A DNA stretch of 5,412 bases. Origin: Nitrospirota bacterium (GTDB taxonomy: Bacteria; Patescibacteriota; Gracilibacteria; UBA1369; LOWO2-01-FULL-3). The notes below the pieces were generated by a model. That model worked only from the letters and a program-made list of their open reading frames with translations, did no database searches and was not told where the DNA came from. Shown here piece by piece: positions 1-4,962 of this stretch. The translations under genes and the position numbers were made by a program. Position 1 is the first letter of the stretch. Each line of letters begins with the position of its first letter. Location of the stretch: NCBI GenBank assembly GCA_011682355.1, contig JAACEU010000050.1:1-5412 (forward strand), in the 5' to 3' direction.

Positions 1-986
1 ATGAGTTTTTTCATTGCTGTGGCTATTTCTTCCGGGCTTTCCGGATTTACGAGTAGTGCCGCGTCCCCTACCACTTCGGGGATTGAGGATGTATAGCTCG
101 CGATTACCGGGCATCCGCTTTTCATCGCTTCCAGTGGTGGAATTCCGAATCCTTCATAAAATGATGGGAAAACCAGTGCTTTTGCGAGGTTGTAGAGGTT
201 TCTGATTGCTGTGGTTGAGAGGTAGCCGAGGAGATGGACCTTTTTGCTGAGGTAATTTTGGGTGATGAGGTCGTGGATTTCCTGCTCTTGCCAGCCTTTT
301 CCTCCGACTATCATGAGTTGGTATTCCGGGTGTGTTTTGTGGAGAAGGGCGAGTGCTTTTATGAGGTTTGGGTAGTTTTTTCGTGGGATTAATGTGCCGA
401 CTGAGACGAAAAAGTGTTTTGGCAGGTTTGTTTTTTTAATAAAATTAGTGAGTTTTTCTTTTGCAACCGGTTTGTATGTTTTGTCTGCCGCGTTGTAGAT
501 TGTCGATATTGGATTTTTGTAAAATTTGAATTTTTCCTGCACATCTTTTTTTGTGTTTTGGGAAACTGTTATTGTGTGATCGGCTTTTTTTAGAGCTTTT
601 TTTATGAATAATCTCTCGATAAGATTTGCCTTTCTGTTGTGGGTTCCCGGGAATAGAAATGCTACCAAGTCATGGATTGTCAGGATGGTTTTTATCGATT
701 TTGGGAGTAATGCGGGAATAATGTAACTGCTTGGCGCGAAAAATAAATCGACTTTTTCTTTTTTTGCATCCTTGGCTACGTTTCGGTGCCAGAAAAAACT
801 GCTTCCTTTTATTTGCCTTACTTCTGCATTCTTGAATTCATCAAAACCTGCAATTTTTTCTTTCACGTAAAGAATATATTCATTCTCCCGGTCGAGTTTG
901 AGGAGATTTTGAGTAATATGAAAAGTAAACCATCCTTTGCCGGCTTTTTCCCCTCCTGCGGTGCGTATGTCTATTGCGATCTTCAT
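1..986 (-). CDS. GT4-family glycosyltransferase, 3' end cut by window edge
   Basis: This gene reads leftwards from an ATG at 986 and stays open to base 1, giving 328 codons without a stop. The N-terminal Rossmann domain (about 1-185) starts MKIAIDIRTAGG, has a glycine-rich acceptor loop near 11-18, and contains the TIHDL motif (103-107) typical of mannosyltransferase-like GT4 enzymes. The C-terminal GT-B domain shows SVGTLIPRKN (195-204), whose Arg/Lys normally contact the nucleotide-sugar phosphates. It also has the EX7E signature E278-E286 within YEGFGIPPLEAM, then SIPEVVGDAALLV. Relatives usually have about 360-380 residues, so some 40 are missing off-window. Family knowledge says such enzymes transfer a sugar from an activated donor to a lipid or polysaccharide acceptor at the cytoplasmic membrane face. 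The exact sugar cannot be read from the sequence. It is divergent from the neighbouring membrane-protein gene. Its start fits a perfect -10 box (993-998) placing transcription at the A of ATG. Confidence 0.93.
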   Translation of the reverse strand, partial: MKIAIDIRTAGGEKAGKGWFTFHITQNLLKLDRENEYILYVKEKIAGFDEFKNAEVRQIKGSSFFWHRNVAKDAKKEKVDLFFAPSSYIIPALLPKSIKTILTIHDLVAFLFPGTHNRKANLIERLFIKKALKKADHTITVSQNTKKDVQEKFKFYKNPISTIYNAADKTYKPVAKEKLTNFIKKTNLPKHFFVSVGTLIPRKNYPNLIKALALLHKTHPEYQLMIVGGKGWQEQEIHDLITQNYLSKKVHLLGYLSTTAIRNLYNLAKALVFPSFYEGFGIPPLEAMKSGCPVIASYTSSIPEVVGDAALLVNPESPEEIATAMKKL

Positions 987-992
987 GCGACG

Positions 993-998
993 ATTATA
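993..998 (-). promoter_or_regulatory. -10 box of the glycosyltransferase gene; predicts a leaderless mRNA
   Basis: Read on the minus strand, 998-993 is a perfect TATAAT. If its last base is -7, transcription starts at about 986, the first base of the start codon. There is no Shine-Dalgarno sequence, and none could be transcribed from this start. No convincing -35 hexamer lies 16-18 bases upstream, so the box rests on the perfect hexamer and its position. Confidence 0.65.
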
Positions 999-1012
999 CC
1001 AAATTTCGGCTC

Positions 1013-1058
1013 TTTACATTAGTCAGATTTGAGTTATTCTTAGGGCAGTTAATATTAA
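1013..1058 (+). promoter_or_regulatory. Promoter region of the membrane protein/zinc-ribbon pair
   Basis: Two overlapping sigma-70-like solutions exist. The first is TTTACA (1013-1018), a 16-bp spacer and TATTCT (1035-1040), giving a leader of about 23 bases. The second is TTGAGT (1029-1034), an 18-bp spacer and TATTAA (1053-1058), giving a leader of about five bases. Sequence alone cannot choose between them. The region lies between divergent genes and must hold promoters for both. Confidence 0.45.
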
Positions 1059-1069
1059 CCTTTCGTCTC

Positions 1070-1705
1070 ATGCCTAAATCATTCAAAACTAGGCTTATGA
1101 AGTTACCTACAGTTAGCAAACTTGTGATGGTTGGGTCTTTTATTGCTGTCATTGGAGTTTTTCTTCCTTGGTATAATGATATTGATAAATATGGATTTGG
1201 AGATATGTTTTTGGGGATTTCCGGGCCGCTTTATCTTGCAGGAATAATAGTTCTATTGTCGGGAATCGCTTCGTTTTCAATGATTGCTTTTAGATTATTC
1301 GATAAACCTGTTCCAAAACTTCCTTTGAAGGAGAATCAATTTTATGTGTTTAGCAGTTCTGTTTCTTTGACAATGCTGGTTTTGAGTATTTCCGTGTTTT
1401 TTCATAATAGTTTTGGTGTGAGTTTGGTTGATAAAAGTATTGGAGTTGGGCTGTATCTTGGACTTTTTGGCTCCGGTATTGTGATGCTTGGGGCTATAAT
1501 TGCTTTGCGGAATCGTGAAATCAGTTTTGATGTTGAAGGGAATTTAGAACCTCTTATTGATGTAAACGAGGAACATCGTAAGACTCAACCACTTGATGAG
1601 GCAATGAAAGTTAAATCGGCTGTTCAGGACTCTATTGATGAATTTACCAGTCACGCCGAGCGTGACTCTACCCAATCAGCAGATACTAAAGATATTCAAT
1701 CATGA
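1070..1705 (+). CDS. Four-helix membrane protein of unknown function
   Basis: I do not recognise a named family. The 211-residue product has four hydrophobic segments at about 16-35 (ending FLPWY), 52-73, 91-111 and 124-147, then a soluble acidic tail at 148-211. The basic N-terminus (K2, K5, K7, R8, K11) suggests N-in topology, which puts the tail in the cytoplasm as well. There is no cleavable signal peptide and no catalytic motif. I chose the ATG at 1070. A TTG at 974 extends the frame by 32 residues, but that extension overlaps the divergent glycosyltransferase start and both promoters. The ATG at 1097 is a weaker alternative. The stop codon overlaps the next gene's start as ATGA, implying translational coupling with the zinc-ribbon protein. 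Residues SHAERDST (194-201) are encoded by a perfect DNA hairpin, suggesting that a small palindromic repeat was inserted in frame. Confidence 0.8.
   Translation: MPKSFKTRLMKLPTVSKLVMVGSFIAVIGVFLPWYNDIDKYGFGDMFLGISGPLYLAGIIVLLSGIASFSMIAFRLFDKPVPKLPLKENQFYVFSSSVSLTMLVLSISVFFHNSFGVSLVDKSIGVGLYLGLFGSGIVMLGAIIALRNREISFDVEGNLEPLIDVNEEHRKTQPLDEAMKVKSAVQDSIDEFTSHAERDSTQSADTKDIQS
1649..1667. repeat. Perfect 8-bp inverted repeat with 3-base loop inside coding sequence
   Basis: AGTCACGC (1649-1656) and GCGTGACT (1660-1667) are exact reverse complements separated by CGA. The element is G+C-rich compared with its surroundings. It lies in the low-complexity tail of the membrane-protein gene, where an insertion would be tolerated, and is read as SHAERDST. 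It resembles the small REP-like palindromes scattered through many bacterial genomes. There is only one copy in this window, so repeat status is an inference. Confidence 0.6.
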
Positions 1706-1932
1706 CAGAAGCCGAATCAAAAAAAGGACCTATCATTTTTTACTGCAAGGATTGTGAAGAAATCGTTGAAACTTATCAAGTCGGTAGAAAATATGTTTAT
1801 AAATGCAGGAAATGTGGGACAAAAAACGTGGCTTTTGGAACTGAAAAAAGCATAGGCACATTCTTTAGATTAGAGGAAAAAGAGAAGCAACTTGAGAGAA
1901 AGAAAGCCGAGAAGGAGGGTGGAAAATCTTAA
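1702..1932 (+). CDS. Small zinc-ribbon protein with charged C-terminal helix
   Basis: The 76-residue product has two zinc knuckles, C15-x2-C18 and C35-x2-C38, sixteen residues apart, which is a rubredoxin-like zinc-ribbon layout expected to bind one Zn2+. After the ribbon comes a short linker (GTEKSIGTFF, 46-55) and a highly charged Lys/Glu segment (57-72) likely to be a helix. There is no membrane segment. The ATG shares four bases with the stop of the upstream membrane-protein gene, and no Shine-Dalgarno sequence precedes it, so translation probably relies on coupling. Zinc ribbons of this size bind nucleic acid or proteins, but nothing here identifies the partner. The tight pairing suggests that the two products work together. 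The annotation as a zinc ribbon is firm and the function is unknown. Confidence 0.85.
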   Translation: MTEAESKKGPIIFYCKDCEEIVETYQVGRKYVYKCRKCGTKNVAFGTEKSIGTFFRLEEKEKQLERKKAEKEGGKS

Positions 1933-1960
1933 TTTTTTTAAGTTTTTTTTAAGTTTTTTT
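1933..1960. promoter_or_regulatory. Three helically phased T-tracts (predicted bent DNA)
   Basis: T7 (1933-1939), T8 (1943-1950) and T7 (1954-1960) are separated by AAG. Their centres are 10.5 bp apart, matching the helical repeat, an arrangement known to give intrinsic curvature. The run begins directly after the zinc-ribbon stop codon and ends about 70 bp before the recA -35 box. It is followed by the 10-bp palindrome AATAATTATT (1961-1970). Transcribed, it would also give a U-rich 3' end, but no stable hairpin precedes it, so a standard intrinsic terminator is not supported. Confidence 0.6.
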
Positions 1961-2030
1961 AATAATTATTTAATGTCTACCTGCTAATGTGGCTTTGTCA
2001 TAGGATATTCGACCTCAATAAATTTTCCCG

Positions 2031-2060
2031 TTGACAGGTGAGTGCGTACTCACCTATACT
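2031..2060 (+). promoter_or_regulatory. recA promoter (consensus -35, 18-bp spacer, TATACT -10)
   Basis: TTGACA (2031-2036) is a perfect -35 hexamer. After 18 bp comes TATACT (2055-2060), which matches the -10 consensus at five of six positions. Transcription would begin near 2067, giving a leader of about 24 A/T-rich bases without a Shine-Dalgarno sequence. It is the strongest promoter in the window by consensus. A weaker upstream possibility is TTGTCA (1995-2000) with TAAATT (2019-2024). Confidence 0.85.
2036..2055. promoter_or_regulatory. Palindromic operator filling the recA promoter spacer (candidate SOS box)
   Basis: AGGTGAGT (2036-2043) and ACTCACCT (2048-2055) are exact reverse complements around GCGT. 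Nine of the ten symmetric base pairs match. The dyad occupies the whole -35/-10 spacer and touches both hexamers, so a dimeric repressor bound here would block RNA polymerase. recA is the standard target of LexA, which makes a LexA-like factor the natural candidate. The sequence is not the Firmicutes/Actinobacteria box (CGAAC-N4-GTTCG type) nor the gammaproteobacterial CTGT-N8-ACAG box. No regulator gene is in the window. Confidence 0.7.
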
Positions 2061-2090
2061 GGGGTCACATTAATTAATAACCTCATAAAT

Positions 2091-3146
2091 ATGAATGCAA
2101 ACGATGAAAAAGGTAAAGCTATTGATTTAGCAATTTCTCAAATCGAAAAGAATTTTGGGAAGGGTTCTATCATGAAATTAGGTAATGGAGCGAGGACTCC
2201 CATTGAGACAATATCTACAGGGTCATTGTCGCTGGATATCGCTCTGGGTGGTGGTGTGCCTCGTGGAAGAGTTGTAGAAATTTTTGGACCGGAAAGTTCC
2301 GGTAAGACTACTTTGAGTCTTCATATCTTGGCGGAAGCTCAGAAAAGTGGAGGGACTGTTGCTTTTATAGATGCGGAACATGCGCTAGATCCTGAATATG
2401 CTAAGAAAATTGGCGTAAATACAGATGAATTACTTCTTTCTCAGCCGGATAGTGGAGAGCAGGCACTTGAGATTCTTGAGACTTTAGTGCGAAGTAATGC
2501 GCTGGATGTGATTGTAGTGGATAGTGTTGCCGCTCTTACACCTCGCGCAGAAATCGAAGGCGATATGGGTGATGCTCATATGGGTCTTCAGGCCAGATTG
2601 ATGAGTCAGGCACTACGCAAGCTGACTTCTATCGTTGCCAAGACAAAAACTACTGTTATCTTCTTGAATCAATTGAGAATGAAGATCGGAGTGGTATTTG
2701 GAAATCCTGAAACTACTACCGGAGGACAGGCGTTAAAATTCTATTCATCTGTTCGAATGGATATTAGATGTATTGGTAAGATTGAGGGGGTAGGAACCGT
2801 TGAGAAGGAGCTGGTTGGAAATAGAGTGAAAGTGAAAATTATTAAGAATAAGATTGCACCTCCGTTCAAGATTGCTGAATTCGATATTATGTACAACAAA
2901 GGTATTTCGTTTGAGGGCGATCTTCTGGATTTGGCGACAAAGTATAATATTACGAGAAAAGCCGGTGCTTTTTATAGCTACAAGGACAAAAAGCTTGGGC
3001 AGGGTCGTGAAAATGTAAAAGCTTTCTTGCTTGAGAACGACAAGATGCTGAAAGATATTGAGAAAGATGTGAAGGCGCTTGTGTTTGGTACTGCGGCTGA
3101 GAAAGCAAAGGTTGTGAAAGATTTACCGGCTGAAGCTAAAGCCTAA
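2091..3146 (+). CDS. recA: RecA recombinase
   Basis: RecA forms an ATP-dependent filament on single-stranded DNA, performs strand exchange and, where a LexA exists, stimulates its self-cleavage. The 351-residue product keeps E. coli numbering through the core: Walker A GPESSGKT (66-73), catalytic Glu96 in IDAEHALDP, Walker B with Asp144, DNA loop L1 (about 154-165), Gln194 at the L2 entrance, and L2 [17 protein letters not shown] (196-212). Phe217 of the subunit interface is present. The C-terminal domain (about 270-335) contains [15 protein letters not shown]. The tail ends in a Lys/Ala-rich stretch instead of the acidic tail of E. coli RecA. Position 227, Arg in E. coli, is Cys. I chose the ATG at 2091, which gives the normal RecA N-terminus. 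The in-frame TTG at 2031 is the -35 box and cannot be the start. It forms an operon with recX five bases downstream, and no intein is present. Confidence 0.98.
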   Translation: MNANDEKGKAIDLAISQIEKNFGKGSIMKLGNGARTPIETISTGSLSLDIALGGGVPRGRVVEIFGPESSGKTTLSLHILAEAQKSGGTVAFIDAEHALDPEYAKKIGVNTDELLLSQPDSGEQALEILETLVRSNALDVIVVDSVAALTPRAEIEGDMGDAHMGLQARLMSQALRKLTSIVAKTKTTVIFLNQLRMKIGVVFGNPETTTGGQALKFYSSVRMDIRCIGKIEGVGTVEKELVGNRVKVKIIKNKIAPPFKIAEFDIMYNKGISFEGDLLDLATKYNITRKAGAFYSYKDKKLGQGRENVKAFLLENDKMLKDIEKDVKALVFGTAAEKAKVVKDLPAEAKA

Positions 3147-3151
3147 CTAAT

Positions 3152-3640
3152 ATGGAAACCGGAAACAAAGGTTATTATAAGCTGTTGCAGTATGGATTAA
3201 GACTTTTTACTAAGAAGAGATATACAACTTGTGAGATGCATAAGAAGTTAACTGCTTATGCAAAGAAGAGGGAGGCGATTGATGATGAGTTCGTGGCGAG
3301 CGTTATGGAGAGGCTAGAGGAACTGGGATATTTGGATGATAAACAGTTTGTGGAGGATTATGCTTCTCACTGTGCGAGGGTTAGACCGAGAGGCAAGATT
3401 CTTATTGAGAGGGAGTTGAAATTCAAGGGATTACCGAAGGATTTGATTGAGAAAGGGTTTGAAAAAGTTGAGATTGATGAAGAGACCGTGGCGTTTGATC
3501 TCCTTATGAAGCGATTGAAAAGATGGTTGAAGTATCCCAAATATGAGCAAAAAACTAAGGCATATCAGTTTTTGTATTCGAAAGGATTTAATAGAGATGC
3601 TATTTACAAGGCGATAGAGCGCTGTTACAATCATGAATGA
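3152..3640 (+). CDS. recX: RecX, modulator of RecA
   Basis: RecX binds RecA filaments and limits or remodels them. The 162-residue product is all-helical and shows the family's tandem three-helix repeats. Repeat 1 is at about 10-60 (LRLFTKKRYTTCEMHKKL then LEELGYLDD). Repeat 2 is at 61-107 (FVEDYASHCARVRPRGK, ERELKFKGLPKDLIEKGF). Repeat 3 is at 110-160 (RLKRWLKYPKY, LYSKGFNRDAIYKAIE). The length is at the short end of the family and complete. It starts five bases after the recA stop with no Shine-Dalgarno sequence, so expression probably depends on recA translation and the recA promoter. It ends with the tandem in-frame stops TGA TAA, and a terminator hairpin begins three bases after the TGA. 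Confidence 0.93.
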   Translation: METGNKGYYKLLQYGLRLFTKKRYTTCEMHKKLTAYAKKREAIDDEFVASVMERLEELGYLDDKQFVEDYASHCARVRPRGKILIERELKFKGLPKDLIEKGFEKVEIDEETVAFDLLMKRLKRWLKYPKYEQKTKAYQFLYSKGFNRDAIYKAIERCYNHE

Positions 3641-3642
3641 TA

Positions 3643-3674
3643 AGGTTCTTATTAAGTTAAGATCCTGTTTTTTT
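3643..3674 (+). terminator. Intrinsic terminator of the recA-recX operon
   Basis: AGGTTCTTA (3643-3651) pairs with TAAGATCCT (3658-3666), giving eight base pairs with one T/T mismatch and a six-base loop. A G and seven Ts (3668-3674) follow. The stem is A/U-rich and interrupted, so it is weaker than average. The last T of the tract is the first base of the nusA -10 box. Confidence 0.75.
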
Positions 3675-3679
3675 ATAAT
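3674..3679 (+). promoter_or_regulatory. nusA -10 box
   Basis: A perfect TATAAT overlaps the end of the recX terminator T-tract. Transcription would start near 3686, leaving a leader of about eight bases before the ATG at 3694. No good -35 hexamer is visible; TTAAGT at 3652-3657 (spacer 16) is weak and lies in the terminator loop. Confidence 0.6.
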
Positions 3680-3693
3680 TAATTTTAATTACT

Positions 3694-4938
3694 ATGCAAT
3701 CACAATTTTTTGCGGCTATTAATCAGCTTTGTGACGAGAAAAATATTTCGAAAGATATTGTAATCGAAACTATTGAATCGGCGCTAAGAGCCGCTTACAG
3801 AAAAGATTACGGTAACAAAGAGCAAGAAATCGACGTAGATCTTGATGAAAATTCAGGAGTTACAACCGTGTATTTGCTTAAAGATGTAGTTGAGGAGATA
3901 GAGGATGAAGATAGGGAAATCAACGAAAAAGATGCTAAAAAATACAATAAGAAGGCGAAGATTGGTGATACTGTGAAAATTGACGTGACTCCGACAAACT
4001 ACGGGAGAATTGCCGCACAAGCCGCAAAACAAGTGGTTATCCAGAAAATCCAGGATGCTGAGAGAGACGTTCTGTATGACACTTTTAAAGATCGTGAAAA
4101 TGAACTGATTAATGCAATTGTTCACAGAGTGGACGGGACAAATGTTTATGTGAATTTGGACAATAAAACGACTACAAACATTCCTTACGATCATCAAATT
4201 CCCGGAGAGAAATACTATTCCGGACAAAGAATTAAGCTTTATCTGGATAAAGTGATAAAGACTACAAAAGGTCCTCAACTTATTATTTCGAGAACTCATC
4301 CAAGTCTGGTAAAAAAGCTTTTGGAACTTGAAATCCCGGAAATCAAATCAGGTCTCGTTGAAATAAAGTCAATTTCTCGTGATCCAGGAGTGAGATGCAA
4401 AGTTGCTGTTTCCTCAAATGATGAAAAAATAGATCCGATTGGATCTTGTGTTGGGCAAAAAGGTGTTCGTGTCCAAAATATTATGGATGAATTGAATGGT
4501 GAGAGAATTGATATCATTCAATGGTCTGAAAATATGGAGGAATATATCAAAACTTCTTTGGCTCCGGCAAAAACTTCTGTTATTAAACTTGATGAAAAGG
4601 CAAAACGAGCGAAAGTGTTTGTTCAATCTGATCAAAGACCTCTGGCAATCGGGAAACAAGGTCAAAATGTTCGATTGGCTTCGACTTTGACCGGTTGGGA
4701 AATCGATATTCTCGATATTAGTGATTTTGAAGGAAAAGCTACAAAAGAAGCTAAACCAGAGGTGGAGAATGTTGCTGATCTTGAATTGGATAAAGAACTT
4801 GTTAAAAGTCTTACCGAGGCCAATTTGGCATTGGTTGAACAGCTTAAGGGTCTTACAAAAAAGGACCTTGCTGAAATTGATGGTATTGATGAGGATGGAG
4901 CGAAATCTGTGTTTGATGCTTTGAAGAAAGTTGCCTAA
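3694..4938 (+). CDS. nusA: Transcription elongation/termination factor NusA
   Basis: NusA binds RNA polymerase and nascent RNA, prolongs pauses, strengthens intrinsic termination and supports antitermination complexes. The 414-residue product has the expected domain order. The polymerase-binding N-terminal domain is at 1-125, and an S1 RNA-binding domain at about 135-200 ends in LIISRTHPSLVKKLLELEIPEI. KH1 (about 204-280) has ARDPG-like SRDPGVRCKVAV and the GQKG loop (254-257). KH2 (about 290-345) has the GKQG loop (320-323) followed by QNVRLAS. After a charged linker (346-364), residues 365-414 form one helix-hairpin-helix acidic-repeat-like domain ending LAEIDGIDEDGAKSVFDAL. E. coli NusA has two such repeats (495 residues) and B. 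subtilis has none (about 370), so this is intermediate. rimP and infB, the usual neighbours, are not adjacent: recX lies upstream and a cysteine-rich gene downstream. Confidence 0.97.
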   Translation: MQSQFFAAINQLCDEKNISKDIVIETIESALRAAYRKDYGNKEQEIDVDLDENSGVTTVYLLKDVVEEIEDEDREINEKDAKKYNKKAKIGDTVKIDVTPTNYGRIAAQAAKQVVIQKIQDAERDVLYDTFKDRENELINAIVHRVDGTNVYVNLDNKTTTNIPYDHQIPGEKYYSGQRIKLYLDKVIKTTKGPQLIISRTHPSLVKKLLELEIPEIKSGLVEIKSISRDPGVRCKVAVSSNDEKIDPIGSCVGQKGVRVQNIMDELNGERIDIIQWSENMEEYIKTSLAPAKTSVIKLDEKAKRAKVFVQSDQRPLAIGKQGQNVRLASTLTGWEIDILDISDFEGKATKEAKPEVENVADLELDKELVKSLTEANLALVEQLKGLTKKDLAEIDGIDEDGAKSVFDALKKVA

Positions 4939-4945
4939 TAAATTG

Positions 4946-4954
4946 TGCTAAGAT
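4946..4954 (+). promoter_or_regulatory. Extended -10 promoter of the cysteine-rich gene; nearly leaderless
   Basis: TGC followed by TAAGAT (4949-4954) is a TGn-extended -10 element, which can work without a -35 box. The inferred start is about 4961, two bases before the ATG. AATTG (4941-4945) and CAATT (4955-4959) form a short inverted repeat around the element, which could be an operator or chance. No terminator separates nusA from this gene, so read-through from nusA is also likely. Confidence 0.5.
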
Positions 4955-4962
4955 CAATTCTG

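Noticed and set aside
786..1022. Plus-strand open frame of 78 codons opposite the glycosyltransferase
   Set aside because: It is antisense to a clear GT4 gene with conserved motifs and has no recognisable domain. The small open frame at 14-205 is rejected for the same reason.
974..1069. N-terminal extension of the membrane protein from a TTG at 974
   Set aside because: It overlaps the divergent glycosyltransferase start and covers the promoters. The extension is not needed for the membrane fold, and the ATG at 1070 sits just after promoter-like boxes.
1933..1960. T-tract run as a CRISPR-like or tandem repeat array
   Set aside because: The units are 10-11 bp homopolymer-based with no spacers. 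Bent DNA or a U-rich transcript end explains it better.
1995..2024. Second recA promoter TTGTCA-N18-TAAATT
   Set aside because: The -10 matches only four of six positions, and a far better promoter lies just downstream. It is kept only as a weak possibility.
3431..4665. Minus-strand open frames opposite recX and nusA (for example 3853-4299)
   Set aside because: They lie wholly inside conserved genes on the other strand and read as antisense translations of them.
4496..4924. Short plus-strand frames in a second reading frame within nusA
   Set aside because: The nusA frame encodes conserved KH and acidic-repeat-like domains throughout. The alternatives are lysine/leucine-rich shadows.
4936..4962. 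Terminator after nusA
   Set aside because: There is only a 5-bp inverted repeat with a nine-base loop and no following T-run. It surrounds the next gene's -10 box, so it is not a terminator.
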